Origin: Myxococcales bacterium SG8_38 | GTDB lineage: Bacteria; Myxococcota_A; Polyangia; Polyangiales; Houyiibacteriaceae | Length of the DNA stretch: 64,000 nucleotides | Reading direction: 5' to 3' | Assembly (NCBI GenBank): GCA_001303415.1 | Contig: LJTN01000007.1 | Span: forward strand, 1 to 64,000 | Shown: positions 1-9,772 of the stretch, in pieces | Layout of the letters: each line of letters starts with the position of its first letter | Numbering within the stretch: position 1 is the first letter of the stretch | Program-made: the position numbers and the translations under genes | Notes under the pieces: model-generated | The model's input: only the letters and a program-made list of their open reading frames with translations | Database searches by the model: none | What the model was told of the DNA's origin: nothing

Positions 1-471
1 CGACAAGATGGCTGCGATGATGCCGCCGTGGGTGAAGACGATGGCTCGCCCACCTTCGGGCAGCCGACTCCGAAGCGCCGCCAGCGACGTGTCGGCGCGT
101 TCGAACACCTCCAGCCAGCTTTCGCCTCCCCCGATGGCAAAGGTGCGCCGGGCCTTGAGGGCCGCCATCTGCTCGGGAAAGCGCTCCACCACCTGGGTCA
201 TGGTGAGCCCTTCCCAGGCGCCGACGTCGATTTCACGCCAAGCGCTGTCGTGCTCGGCCTCCACGCCGAGGGCCTTGGCCGTGTCGGCCGCGCGGCTGAG
301 GTCGGAGCTCACCGCCAAGTGATACTGCTCGCGCCGAAGGGCTTCGCGCAGCGCCTCCACCTGCCTCCACCCGATGTCGCTGAGTGGCGAGTCGCCCTGG
401 CCCTGCCAGACGCCGCTCGCATTCGACACCGATTGGGCGTGCCGAACCAGGCAGATCTCGACGACACTCAT
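1..471 (-). CDS. Histidine phosphatase superfamily protein (phosphoglycerate mutase-like), 3' end cut by window edge
   Basis: Cytosolic phosphohydrolase of the histidine phosphatase superfamily; the substrate cannot be told from sequence. The 157 visible residues begin [14 protein letters not shown], where R10-H11 is the phospho-accepting RHG-type motif (here RHA rather than RHG). [11 protein letters not shown] carries the acid residue E80 and FTHGG carries the second catalytic histidine, H148. A cobC/gpmB-like role is possible. The ATG overlaps the clpP stop by four bases (ATGA), so the gene is probably translationally coupled to and co-transcribed with clpP. The C-terminus lies beyond base 1, so the full length is unknown. 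Confidence 0.85.
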   Translation of the reverse strand, partial: MSVVEICLVRHAQSVSNASGVWQGQGDSPLSDIGWRQVEALREALRREQYHLAVSSDLSRAADTAKALGVEAEHDSAWREIDVGAWEGLTMTQVVERFPEQMAALKARRTFAIGGGESWLEVFERADTSLAALRSRLPEGGRAIVFTHGGIIAAILS

Positions 472-1097
472 GCGGCTGGGGCGACCGCGAGCTCTTTACG
501 CGGCATGATCACGTCGTCGACGAGCCCGTATTGCTTGGCCTCGAGCGCGGACATGAACTTGTCGCGCTCGGTATCGTGGCGGATTCGCTCGACGTCTTGG
601 CCGGTGTGGTGGGCGAGAATCTCGTTCAGCTTCTGCTTGGTGTTGAGGATCTCGCGCGCGTGGATCTCGATGTCCGAGGCTTGGCCCTGGTAGCCGCCGA
701 GCGGTTGGTGGATCATGACGCGGCTGTGGGGAAGGGCGCGGCGGAGGCCTTTGGTGCCGGCCGCGAGCAAGAACGCACCCATGGAAGCCGCCTGCCCCAG
801 GCACACGGTCGAGACGGGGCAGCGGACGTAGCTCATGGTGTCGTAAATCGCGAGGCCCGACGAAACCATGCCACCGGGGCTGTTGATGTAGATCGTGATC
901 TCCTTGTCGGCGTCTTCGCTCTCGAGATAGAGGAGCTGCGCGATGACGGCGTTGGCAACGAAGTCGTTGATGGGGGTCCCGAGGAAGATGATGCGGTCTT
1001 TGAGGAGACGGCTGTAGATGTCCCAGGCTCGCTCGCCTCGATGGGTTTCTTCGATGATGGTGATGGCCCGCGTCGCCAAGTCGTCGCTCATCTGCAA
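468..1097 (-). CDS. clpP: ATP-dependent Clp protease proteolytic subunit
   Basis: ClpP forms the tetradecameric serine-protease barrel that degrades proteins unfolded by ClpX, ClpA or ClpC partners. The 209-residue product shows the full Ser-His-Asp triad: S105 in [10 protein letters not shown]130 in VMIHQPLGG and D179 in ERDKFM, together with the oxyanion segment INSPGG near 71-76. Length fits the family. The start is ambiguous: a TTG at 1097 has AGGAGG at ideal spacing, while an ATG at 1091 (MSDDLATR) lies further from it. No clpX or tig gene is adjacent, unlike the common tig-clpP-clpX order; instead a histidine phosphatase follows with an ATGA overlap. The gene is divergent from argE across about 70 bases. 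Confidence 0.96.
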   Translation of the reverse strand: MQMSDDLATRAITIIEETHRGERAWDIYSRLLKDRIIFLGTPINDFVANAVIAQLLYLESEDADKEITIYINSPGGMVSSGLAIYDTMSYVRCPVSTVCLGQAASMGAFLLAAGTKGLRRALPHSRVMIHQPLGGYQGQASDIEIHAREILNTKQKLNEILAHHTGQDVERIRHDTERDKFMSALEAKQYGLVDDVIMPRKELAVAPAA

Positions 1098-1166
1098 AAC
1101 CTAGTCCCTCCTGCTCTGCTTGCAACGCAGATTTTGAGCGGCCTGATTCGGCGCTATGTTCGCTCC

Positions 1167-2318
1167 ATGCTTCCCTCCGCCGCGGACATGCTGCGTCAGC
1201 TGATCGGCTCCCCATCGGTCAGCTCGCCGGACGAGCGCTTCGACCAGTCGAACCGCGGGGTGATCGATCTCGTCGCCGAATGGGCGTCCCAGCTCGGTTT
1301 TTCGGTGCGAGTGGAGGCGCTGCCCGGCCAACCGAAGAAGGCGAACTTGATTGCCAGGCTCGGCGACGGGCACGACGGGCTGGTGCTTTCGGGGCACACC
1401 GACACGGTCCCCTACGACGCCGATCGATGGACCGACGATCCGTTCGAGCTAACCGAGCGCGACGGCAAGCTCTATGGGCTCGGAACCGCCGACATGAAAG
1501 GCTTCTTTGCTGCGGCGCTGCACGCGGTGGCGCGTACCGACCGAGCGCGGCTCCGCCGGCCGATCGTGCTTCTCGGCACCGCCGATGAGGAGAGCACGAT
1601 GGATGGGGCCAAAGCGCTAATCGAAGCGGGTGAACGACTGGGGCGTCACGCCCTGATCGGAGAGCCGACCGGCCTTCGTCCGATTCGAAAGCACAAGGGT
1701 GTCTTCTACGTGCAGCTGCTCATCGAAGGCAGGTCCGGTCATGCCAGCAATCCAGCCCTCGGCGTGAACGCCATCGATGGGCTTCAGCGAGCGCTTGGAG
1801 CGCTTCAGTCGTGGCGGGAGACCATCGGAGCTCGCCACCGCGATGACGAGTTCGAGGTCCCTGCGCCGACGCTCAATTTCGGCAAGGTGAGCGGCGGAGA
1901 TAGCCCCAATCGGATTTGCGCGCAGTGCACCCTCGACCTCGACATCCGTTTCTTGCCCGGAATGTCGCGGGCGGCCGTGGTGGAAGAGCTTCGCAACGTG
2001 GTGGCAGAGGCGCTCGAAGGCGGGGCGTGGTCCTTCGAGTTGCGTGAAACTGGCGCCTTCGCCGAGGCGTTTGCCGGGCCGACGGATGCGGGCTTTACCC
2101 AGGCTGTCGAAAGCGTGTGCGGGTGTTCAGCCAAGACAGCCCTCTTCGGGACCGAGGCGCCATACCTGGCCGAGCTCGGCTTGCAGACCCTCATCCTCGG
2201 GGCAGGCGACATCGCCGTTGCACATCAACCCGACGAATATGTCACCATGGCGGCTATTGGGCGTGCCACCGAGGTGTACGCCGCACTGATACGACGTTTT
2301 TGCATCGAGCCCGCATGA
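1167..2318 (+). CDS. argE: Acetylornithine deacetylase (M20 metallopeptidase family)
   Basis: Removes the acetyl group from N-acetylornithine to give ornithine in arginine biosynthesis. The 383-residue protein has the di-metal M20 ligands: H77 and D79 in SGHTDTV, D109 in GTADMKG, the base E141 with E142 in ADEES, and a late histidine near 353 in VAHQPDEY. A dimerisation domain with GRSGHAS lies between the halves. The ATG at 1167 is the first plausible start; the open frame upstream runs antisense through clpP. Its stop overlaps the argA start (ATGA), and the pairing with a classical ArgA supports ArgE rather than DapE. Succinyl-diaminopimelate desuccinylase is the main alternative. Confidence 0.88.
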   Translation: MLPSAADMLRQLIGSPSVSSPDERFDQSNRGVIDLVAEWASQLGFSVRVEALPGQPKKANLIARLGDGHDGLVLSGHTDTVPYDADRWTDDPFELTERDGKLYGLGTADMKGFFAAALHAVARTDRARLRRPIVLLGTADEESTMDGAKALIEAGERLGRHALIGEPTGLRPIRKHKGVFYVQLLIEGRSGHASNPALGVNAIDGLQRALGALQSWRETIGARHRDDEFEVPAPTLNFGKVSGGDSPNRICAQCTLDLDIRFLPGMSRAAVVEELRNVVAEALEGGAWSFELRETGAFAEAFAGPTDAGFTQAVESVCGCSAKTALFGTEAPYLAELGLQTLILGAGDIAVAHQPDEYVTMAAIGRATEVYAALIRRFCIEPA

Positions 2319-3634
2319 GCCCTCAAGTCGACCCTTTCGTTCAGCACTTCCGAGCAAGCGCGCCATACATCCACGCGCATCGCGGGCGTACGTTCGTGAT
2401 CATGTTCGGCGGCGAAGCGGTCGAGTCGCGAGATCTGCGGACGCTGCTCTACGACGTCGCTCTGCTTCACTCGTTGGGGGTACGGATCGTCCTGGTCGTG
2501 GGGGCGCGCCCGCAGATCGACGAGGCGCTTGCGCGGCGGGGCGAGGAGCCCCGCTACGCGCGCGGCCTTCGGATTACCGACGAGGTGGCCCTGCAATGCG
2601 TGAAAGAGGCGGTCGGCACGACGCGTGTGGAGCTCGAGTCTCTCCTCTCGATGGGGCTTCCCAACTCGCCGATGGCAGGCGCCCGGCTCCGCGTCGCAAC
2701 GGGCAACTTCGTGATCGCGCAGCCGGTCGGCGTCGTCGATGGCATCGACTATCAGTACACGGGAAAGCCGCGTCGCATCGATGCCGAGGCCATCGTCCAG
2801 CGGCTCGATGACGGGGCGATAGTCGTGCTCACGCCGATCGGGTACTCGGCCACTGGAGAGGCCTTCAACATCAGCAGCCACGATGTGGCGGCGGCGACCG
2901 CCGTGGCCCTCCGCGCCGACAAATTGATCGGGCTGCTCGAAGAGCCGGGCGTCCTCGATGCGGAAGGGAAAACACCCACGCAGCTCACACCTCGCGAGGC
3001 CGAAGCGATCCTCGCCTCCGGACGCGACCTCGGTCACGACGTCGAGCGCCACCTGGCCGCGGCCATCGAGGCCTGTCGCGGTGGAGTGCCTCGCGCGCAC
3101 TTGGTGGCGCGACAGAGCGACGGGTCGCTCTTGCGGGAGCTCTTCACCCGTGATGGCATCGGAACCTTGGTGACGTCGGAGACTTTCGAGGGCGTTCGCC
3201 TCGCGACCCGGGACGACATCGGAGGCATTCTCGCTCTGATCGAGCCCCTCGAAGAGCAGGGCATCTTGGTGCGCCGCTCGCGCGAGATGCTCGAAAATGA
3301 CATCGACCGCTTCACGGTGATCGAGCGCGACGGCATGGTCATCGCGTGCGCCGCACTCTACCCATACCCCAAGGATGCGATCGCCGAGCTCGCCTGCTTG
3401 GTGGTGCATCCGGACTACCGAACGTCGGGCCGGGGCGATCAGCTCCTTCAGTATCTCGAACGCGAGAGCCTTGCCGAAGGGCTGACGCGCATGTTCGTGC
3501 TCACCACCCAAACTTCGCACTGGTTCCGAGAGCGTGGCTTCGAGAGCTGCGCGCTCGACGAGCTCCCCAAGGCCCGGCGTTCAGTCTACGATCAAGCGCG
3601 CCGCTCGAAGGTGCTGCTCAAGACGCTCGGATGA
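2315..3634 (+). CDS. argA: N-acetylglutamate synthase, classical ArgA type
   Basis: Acetylates glutamate with acetyl-CoA, the first step of arginine synthesis. The 439 residues match the length of classical ArgA (about 440). The N-terminal half is an amino-acid-kinase domain (IVLVVGARPQIDEAL, then FNISSHDVA), which in this family senses arginine rather than phosphorylating. The C-terminal part is a GNAT acetyltransferase with the acetyl-CoA loop VHPDYRTSGRGDQLL. It overlaps argE by four bases, so the two form an operon. ArgA plus ArgE means the linear acetyl-ornithine route is used here. Feedback inhibition by arginine is expected from the family and was not tested. Confidence 0.93.
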   Translation: MSPQVDPFVQHFRASAPYIHAHRGRTFVIMFGGEAVESRDLRTLLYDVALLHSLGVRIVLVVGARPQIDEALARRGEEPRYARGLRITDEVALQCVKEAVGTTRVELESLLSMGLPNSPMAGARLRVATGNFVIAQPVGVVDGIDYQYTGKPRRIDAEAIVQRLDDGAIVVLTPIGYSATGEAFNISSHDVAAATAVALRADKLIGLLEEPGVLDAEGKTPTQLTPREAEAILASGRDLGHDVERHLAAAIEACRGGVPRAHLVARQSDGSLLRELFTRDGIGTLVTSETFEGVRLATRDDIGGILALIEPLEEQGILVRRSREMLENDIDRFTVIERDGMVIACAALYPYPKDAIAELACLVVHPDYRTSGRGDQLLQYLERESLAEGLTRMFVLTTQTSHWFRERGFESCALDELPKARRSVYDQARRSKVLLKTLG

Positions 3635-3748
3635 CGCAAGGACGCTAAAGCACGGCGCTTTCCGTTCACGCTTGGAGTCGAGTCGGAATCGTGCTACTCG
3701 TCCCCGAATTCGCTTATGCGGGACACGTTTCGTCCTTGATACGCGACC

Positions 3749-6133
3749 ATGAAGCAGGCTGAGCTCAACCGACCTGACGCCAATCCGCACCCCGCCGACG
3801 CGGAGATGCAGGAAATCGTCGCGCAGGAAGAAAAGGTGCTGGCCCGGGTGCATCGAACCCTCGAGGCCCGGCGCCCGAACCACCGCGGCCAGCTGATCGA
3901 TTACGACGCCGAGCTCATCGCGCTTCGCGACCAGATTCGCGAGGCGCGCCTGGAGGACATTCCGCCGCTGGTCGAGGAGATGGAACGGTTGCAGCAAGTC
4001 GCGCAGCGCCGGGCCAAGGTCATCGAGGGCGCGGTCGATGCGATGTCTCCGTATTTCGGGCGAATGGTGCTCGAAGAAGCCGACCGAAAGCGGGAGATCC
4101 TGATCGGCCGCAGCACGTTTCTCGATCCGAAGACCGGTGTGCGCATCGTCGATTGGCGAGACGCCCCGGTGAGCCGCGTTTACTACCGTTACGAAGAGGG
4201 CGACGACTACGACGAAATCTTCGGCGACCGCGAGGTCGAGGGCGAGGTGGTCGTGCGCCGCAATCTGTCGATTACGGGCGGAAAGCTGCGCCGCATCGGC
4301 TCTCCCCAGGGTACGTTCCGCCGGTCGCGAGACGGTTCGTGGCGGCGAGTCGACGATCAAGCCACCAAGCTGTCGGGCGGGCAGGGAATGGCCATGCGCC
4401 CGGAGTCGTACCATCGCCCTGGCGAGCTCGGAGTCGGCGACGAGGACCTGCGCGAGGACAAGCATTTGTCCGAGATCACGGCGCTCATCGATCCTCGGCA
4501 GTTCGATTTGATCAGCAAGCCGACCTCGGGGCTCGTCGTGATTCAAGGCGGCGCCGGTAGCGGCAAAACGACCATCGGGCTGCACCGCCTCGCGTATCTG
4601 GCATTCCAGGATCCACAGCGGTTTCGTCCGGACCAGATGCTCGTCATCGTCTTCAACGATGCGCTGGTTCGCTACATCTCGCGGGTTCTTCCCGCGCTCG
4701 GTGTCGAGGACGTGCCCGTGCAGACTTTCCAGAGCTGGGCGGAGCAGCAACGGCAACGCCACTTGCCGAAGGTCACGACTCGCTACGTCGAGGACACGCC
4801 CACGCACGTCGTCCGGATGAAGAAGCATCCGGCCATGCTCCGTGCGATCGATCAATACGTCGCGGAGCTGACCGAGCGAGCCGAAGCCGAGATCCTCGAC
4901 CAAGCGCGGCAAAGCGAGGGCGGAGCCCGGGTTTCACGTGTGTGGCACGGCTGTGCCGCGCAGCCTCTCGGTGTGCGGCTCGAGCTGCTTTCTCAGTGGC
5001 TTCATGCCCGGGAAGGGGAAACGCAAAACGTGGATCTCGGCACCCGGCACGCCATCGGGCGAATCTGCGAGCGTTGGTCAACCCGGGCCAAGGACGTGGT
5101 GACCGCGTGGGCTGATCTGCTAACCGATCAGCAGCGGCTCGTCGACACCTTTGCGCGGTGGGGCGCCGACGCGATGAGCGACAAGGAGCTCGAATGGGCC
5201 CACGCATGGTGTAGCCGGCACTCGACTCGCGTGCTGCTTGCCTACGAGGAATCCATCGAAGAAGACGCGGAGGCAGAGCAGGCCGAGCTCGGTGTCGACG
5301 GAGCCCAAGACGAAGAGCCGGCCGGGCTCGATCGTGAGGACGATGCGCTTTTGCTCCGGCTCCACCAGGTGCTGTACGGCCCGCTCACCGGTCGGGGCGC
5401 GACGCTGGCCTACGAGCACATCTTCGTCGACGAAGCCCAGGACATGAGCCCGGTCGAGCTGGCGGTCGTGCTCGACACGGCAACCGCGCAGCAGAGCGTG
5501 ACCCTCGCAGGCGACATCGCGCAGAAGCTCCACCTGGACAACGGCTTCACCGATTGGCGGCACGTGCTCGAGCAGCTCAAGCTCGACCACATCCAAATCG
5601 AGCCGCTCAAGCTGAGCTATCGCTCGACTCACGAAATCCTGGAGTTCGCGACTGACGTGCTCGGTCCTCTGCGCAACGAAGTCTCGGGTGAAGCCACGCG
5701 GTACGGAGCGCCAGTCGAGCTCTTTCAGTTTGGCGGCAGCGGAGAGGCCGTGGGCCTCCTGTCCGAGTCGCTTCGCAAGCTCGTCAGCTCCGAGCCGCTC
5801 TCCTCGGTCGCGGTGATCGCCCGGTACCCCGAGCAGGCCGATCTCTATCATAGGGGTCTGCGCCACGGCGAGGTGCCGAACCTGCGTCGCGTGGCCGACC
5901 AGGATTTCCCGTTCCGGCCCGGGGTCGATGTAACAGACGTGCGTCAGGTCAAAGGCTTGGAGTTCGACTACGTGGTCATCGTAGAGTGCAATACGGCGAC
6001 ATTCCCGGTCGATGACGAGGCCCGGCACCTACTCCACATCGCCGCCACCCGGGCGGCGCACCAGCTATGGGTGTTCTCGACGGGGACACCCTCGCTTCTG
6101 CTCCCCGAGGGCCTGGTCAGAGCGTCGGGGTAG
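3749..6133 (+). CDS. HelD-like UvrD/Rep superfamily ATPase (DNA helicase IV / RNA polymerase recycling factor type)
   Basis: Superfamily 1 ATPase of 794 residues. An N-terminal coiled-coil-rich region (about 20-110) is followed by WRDAPVSRVYYRYE, a hallmark of HelD-type proteins. Walker A GGAGSGKTT lies near residue 266 and Walker B FVDEAQDMSP near 560. YRSTHEI and the C-terminal HIAATRAAHQLWV are helicase motifs IV and VI. In Gram-positive bacteria HelD strips stalled RNA polymerase from DNA; in enterobacteria the relative is helicase IV. The residue order fits the HelD branch, but biochemical role is inferred. It stands alone 114 bases after argA. An acidic insert (EEDAEAEQAEL) near 506-530 is of unknown use. 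Confidence 0.85.
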   Translation: MKQAELNRPDANPHPADAEMQEIVAQEEKVLARVHRTLEARRPNHRGQLIDYDAELIALRDQIREARLEDIPPLVEEMERLQQVAQRRAKVIEGAVDAMSPYFGRMVLEEADRKREILIGRSTFLDPKTGVRIVDWRDAPVSRVYYRYEEGDDYDEIFGDREVEGEVVVRRNLSITGGKLRRIGSPQGTFRRSRDGSWRRVDDQATKLSGGQGMAMRPESYHRPGELGVGDEDLREDKHLSEITALIDPRQFDLISKPTSGLVVIQGGAGSGKTTIGLHRLAYLAFQDPQRFRPDQMLVIVFNDALVRYISRVLPALGVEDVPVQTFQSWAEQQRQRHLPKVTTRYVEDTPTHVVRMKKHPAMLRAIDQYVAELTERAEAEILDQARQSEGGARVSRVWHGCAAQPLGVRLELLSQWLHAREGETQNVDLGTRHAIGRICERWSTRAKDVVTAWADLLTDQQRLVDTFARWGADAMSDKELEWAHAWCSRHSTRVLLAYEESIEEDAEAEQAELGVDGAQDEEPAGLDREDDALLLRLHQVLYGPLTGRGATLAYEHIFVDEAQDMSPVELAVVLDTATAQQSVTLAGDIAQKLHLDNGFTDWRHVLEQLKLDHIQIEPLKLSYRSTHEILEFATDVLGPLRNEVSGEATRYGAPVELFQFGGSGEAVGLLSESLRKLVSSEPLSSVAVIARYPEQADLYHRGLRHGEVPNLRRVADQDFPFRPGVDVTDVRQVKGLEFDYVVIVECNTATFPVDDEARHLLHIAATRAAHQLWVFSTGTPSLLLPEGLVRASG

Positions 6134-6135
6134 GC

Positions 6136-6170
6136 CTCCCGGCGGGCGGCCCCCGGTGGATCGGCGGGAG
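6136..6170 (+). terminator. Possible terminator hairpin after the HelD-like gene
   Basis: CTCCCG (6136-6141) and CGGGAG (6165-6170) are exact inverted arms enclosing a GC-rich loop that can itself pair. A T-rich stretch (CTTTCTC) follows from 6177. It lies directly after the stop codon. The long loop and imperfect U-run keep this tentative. Confidence 0.3.
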
Positions 6171-6349
6171 TTGCAGTCTTTCTCAGCCTGTGTAAGATTC
6201 GAAAACAGCGGCGGCTGCGGTCTACGACCCGGGTACCAGTAGAACGAGCAACGACGCCGCGACGGGGTGAAGACGCGACACGCGTAGTCCTTTGTAGGTC
6301 CCGCCAAGTTCCACGACAAACCATTTCAGGCTCGAAAAGCCTTCGCTAG

Positions 6350-9300
6350 ATGGCCGAAACCGCTCTCCAAGAAACGGAAGAAGAAGCCGCGCAAGAACGG
6401 CCGGCTCAGCAGGCGCCTTCACAAGAAGAAGCGCCTAGCTGGCGTGAGCCGACGACTATCGTGGCCAAGAAGCTCGCCTCCATGAGCGATCGCGCAATTC
6501 AACGCGTGACGGGCGGCAATGCCTTCTTGCGCGGACGGCTCTACGCGCGACGCAAGGCAGTGGAGAACCTCCATGAGGAAGAGCGCTCGGTCAGCGGCGA
6601 CATCTCCGTTCGCACGGCTGACGAGCCGTACCACACGACGGTCAAGTACGACGCACAAAGCGATGGCTGGGAATCGAGCTGCACGTGTCCGGGGTGGCGG
6701 GGTCCGACGGGTCACTGCAAGCACGTCGCCGCGGTGATGGTAGCGCTGCGCGACGAAGTGCGTCCGCCGCGCGCGAAAGGCTCGCAACAGCAGCAGCAAA
6801 ACAAGAAGAAGAAAAAGACCGAGCCGGTGCACGTGCCCGGGACGGTTTCCGTCGGTGGCAAGAGGCGCCGGTCCCGGCGCCGTCGCCGCAGCCCGGGTGG
6901 TGGCGAGATCGGCGCGCTCGAGATCATGTCACCTCGCGAGCTCCAAGCGCAGCGGGGCGAGACGCGAGGGCCGCTCGACGCTTGGATCCCGGCCGACGCC
7001 CTCGACAGACCGCTCGAGTTCGAATACCGGATGACGGTGCGTCCAGCGTCCATCACGGTCACACCCGTGTTGGCGGGGTCGCGCAGCGCAGTCCCCATCA
7101 ACGACGCGCTCAGCGCGTTCAACATGGTTTCGATCGACGAGCGGCCCTTGTTCAGGGCTTTGGCTAGGAATGCCAACCGTGGGCAGGCCACGACTGCAGA
7201 GCTTCGTGGGGAAGACGCGGCCGAGGTCCTCGAGATGCTCAGCGACCGCCGCGTGTTGCTCGAGCCCGCCTCGATGGAGCTGCGCTTCGCCAACGAAGCG
7301 CTCAAGCCTCGAATCGAGCTCGACCCGGTCAATGGCGACAGCCTTCGTGTGCGGGTCGTCTTTTACCTCGAGAGCAACAAGCGGCGGTTTGCGCTTTCGA
7401 GCGGTGCTTGGTTCGAAGGGACGCCCGGGTGGCAAATCGACACCACCGAAGGGGTTGCCCGTCCGCTGAGCGAGCTGGTGACGCCGGCGTGGCTTCAGCG
7501 TCTATACCGCTCCCCGGCCATGGTCCATTCGTTCGACGAGCTTCCCGCGTTGCTCGGCGAGTACATTCCACGCGTGGCTGCCTCCATCGGGGCGGAGCTG
7601 CCCGACTTGAGCGCCGTGGCCGATCTCGTCGATCAGAAGCCGCGCTTCGAGCTCAAGGCCGATGGCGACATCATCGAAGCACGCGTGCGTCTCTACGTGC
7701 GGTACGAGGATCAAGAGTTCGACGTGCCCGCTGACGACATTCCGTCACCGCTGGCCGTGCTGCCTCCGAAGAACGGAAAGGGGCGGCCGAGGGTGGTGCG
7801 CCGTGACGTCGGCGCCGAAATGGCGGGCGTGCAGGCCTTGCTGAATCAGAATTTCGAGGTCTCCGAGTCGGGCGAGGAGCTGGTGGCGACCGGTGAGGAT
7901 GCCATCGCGTTTTGGACGCACGGCATCGGAGAGCTCCCGGAGGACTGGGACCGCTTCATTCCGGACGATTTGGTGGATGTCACCATCCGCGATGAATCGG
8001 TGACTCCGCAGATGCGCGTGTCAAGTGGGGTCGACTGGCTCAATCTCGACATGACGTTCGAGTCGGGCGGGGCCGCGGTGCGGGAAGAGGAGCTACGGGC
8101 GTGTCTCGAGCACGGGCGGCGGCTCGTGCGGCTCGAGGACGGTTCCTACGCGCCGGTCGATCCCGACAAGGTGGGCGAAGTGTTGACGCGGATGGCGGAG
8201 ATCTATGCGACCGCGGGCGTGAGGGACAAGCTTCCCCTTTCGCAAGCGGGACGCGTGCAAGACCTCATGAAGATGGTCCCGAACGCGAAGGTGTCGGCAT
8301 CGGCCAAGTCGCTGTTCGCCAAGATCGAAGGTATCGACGAGGTTCCGAACGTTCCCAAGCCGCGAGGTCTCAAGGCCGAGCTTCGTCCCTACCAGAAGGA
8401 TGGCTTCTCTTGGCTGGTTTTCCTCGATGAGCTCAATAGCGGCGGGATCCTCGCCGACGACATGGGTCTCGGGAAGACGCTTCAGACGATTGCGCTTCTC
8501 TTGTGGGCAAAGAGCAAGCACAAGGCCAAGCTCAACCTTGTCATCGCACCGACCTCCGTCGTGTCGAACTGGGAGCGAGAGATTCACAAGTTCGCGCCGG
8601 GGCTCAAGACGGTCGTGTGGCAGGGGCCGAATCGCAATCAGCGGGCAGGCGAGCTCGAGAAGGCCGACGTGATGATCACCAGTTATGCGCTGCTGCGGCG
8701 AGACGAGGAGCTGCTGCAGGAGCTCGACTTGCGGTACGTGATCTTGGACGAGGCTCAGCACATCAAGAATCCGATGAGCCAAACCGCCCGCGCGGCAAAG
8801 AAGCTTCGCAGCGAGCGAAGGTTGGCGTTGACCGGCACGCCAATCGAAAACCGGCTCAGCGAGTTGTGGAGCATCTTCGATTTCGTTTCGCCGGGGCTGC
8901 TCGGGACGCTCAAGACGTTCGAGGAGCGCATCGCGCGGCCCATCGACCGGGGCGACATCGAGACTGCCCAGCGACTGCGGGTGACGATCAAGCCTTTCGT
9001 GATGCGGCGCGTGAAGAGCGATGTTGCGCAGGATCTGCCCGACAAGATCGAGCAGGAGATGATCGTGCCGCTCGCCGAGGAGCAGGCCAAGCTCTACAAG
9101 CAAGTCCTACGTCAGGTGCGCAAGAGTTTGCTCAGCGAGATCGAGAAGCAAGGCGTCAGCAAGTCGCAAATTCAGATTCTCGCCGCGCTCACGCGTTTGC
9201 GACAGGTGGCATGTGATCCGCGGCTGATGAAGCTGCCGGATACCGACTTCGGGCCCGACGACAGCGGCAAGCTCGGCGCGCTTCGCGAAATCATCGACGA

Positions 9301-9772
9301 GGCGGTCGATGGCGGGCATCGCGTGTTGGTGTTCAGCCAGTTCGTCGAGATGCTCAACCACATTCGCGCGGCGCTCGACTCCGACGGGATCACGTACGAG
9401 TACTTGGACGGCTCGACCAGGGACCGCCTCGACCGGGTCGACCGCTTCAACGAAGATGCGAAGATTCCGGTTTTCTTGATCTCGTTGAAGGCCGGCGGCA
9501 CCGGCCTCAACCTCACCGGCGCCGACACCGTCGTTCACTTCGACCCATGGTGGAACCCGGCGGTCGAGGATCAGGCAACCGACCGCGCTCACCGCATCGG
9601 GCAGACCAAGAACGTGAACGTCTACAAGCTCATAGCCGAGGGCACCGTCGAGGAGAAGATCATGGAGCTGTCCGCCAAGAAGCGAGAGCTCGTGAGCAAC
9701 GTTCTGTCGACCGAGGGCAGCCCCCTCAAGGGCCTCACCAAAGCCGACGTCGAAAACCTCTTCAGCGAATAG
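6350..9772 (+). CDS. SWIM zinc-finger SNF2/SWI2-family helicase-like ATPase
   Basis: A 1,140-residue SNF2-family DNA translocase. A SWIM zinc finger is visible at C111-x-C113 and C123-x-H125 (SCTCPGW, GHCKHVAA). A low-complexity linker of Q and K runs (about 145-157) and an Arg-rich patch follow. The C-terminal ATPase has DDMGLGKTLQ (Walker A, near 703-712), LDEAQHIKN (near 799), LTGTPIENR, and the second RecA lobe ending in DRAHRIGQTKNVNVYK. The family includes RapA, which recycles RNA polymerase, and many SWIM-SNF2 proteins of unknown target. Start ATG at 6350. The 3' end overlaps the convergent dienelactone-hydrolase gene by 11 bases. A transcription-linked role next to HelD is inference. 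Confidence 0.92.
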   Translation: MAETALQETEEEAAQERPAQQAPSQEEAPSWREPTTIVAKKLASMSDRAIQRVTGGNAFLRGRLYARRKAVENLHEEERSVSGDISVRTADEPYHTTVKYDAQSDGWESSCTCPGWRGPTGHCKHVAAVMVALRDEVRPPRAKGSQQQQQNKKKKKTEPVHVPGTVSVGGKRRRSRRRRRSPGGGEIGALEIMSPRELQAQRGETRGPLDAWIPADALDRPLEFEYRMTVRPASITVTPVLAGSRSAVPINDALSAFNMVSIDERPLFRALARNANRGQATTAELRGEDAAEVLEMLSDRRVLLEPASMELRFANEALKPRIELDPVNGDSLRVRVVFYLESNKRRFALSSGAWFEGTPGWQIDTTEGVARPLSELVTPAWLQRLYRSPAMVHSFDELPALLGEYIPRVAASIGAELPDLSAVADLVDQKPRFELKADGDIIEARVRLYVRYEDQEFDVPADDIPSPLAVLPPKNGKGRPRVVRRDVGAEMAGVQALLNQNFEVSESGEELVATGEDAIAFWTHGIGELPEDWDRFIPDDLVDVTIRDESVTPQMRVSSGVDWLNLDMTFESGGAAVREEELRACLEHGRRLVRLEDGSYAPVDPDKVGEVLTRMAEIYATAGVRDKLPLSQAGRVQDLMKMVPNAKVSASAKSLFAKIEGIDEVPNVPKPRGLKAELRPYQKDGFSWLVFLDELNSGGILADDMGLGKTLQTIALLLWAKSKHKAKLNLVIAPTSVVSNWEREIHKFAPGLKTVVWQGPNRNQRAGELEKADVMITSYALLRRDEELLQELDLRYVILDEAQHIKNPMSQTARAAKKLRSERRLALTGTPIENRLSELWSIFDFVSPGLLGTLKTFEERIARPIDRGDIETAQRLRVTIKPFVMRRVKSDVAQDLPDKIEQEMIVPLAEEQAKLYKQVLRQVRKSLLSEIEKQGVSKSQIQILAALTRLRQVACDPRLMKLPDTDFGPDDSGKLGALREIIDEAVDGGHRVLVFSQFVEMLNHIRAALDSDGITYEYLDGSTRDRLDRVDRFNEDAKIPVFLISLKAGGTGLNLTGADTVVHFDPWWNPAVEDQATDRAHRIGQTKNVNVYKLIAEGTVEEKIMELSAKKRELVSNVLSTEGSPLKGLTKADVENLFSE

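Noticed and set aside
384..1166. N-terminal extension of the argE frame back to base 384
   Set aside because: It is antisense of clpP and the histidine phosphatase; the M20 family homology begins at the ATG at 1167.
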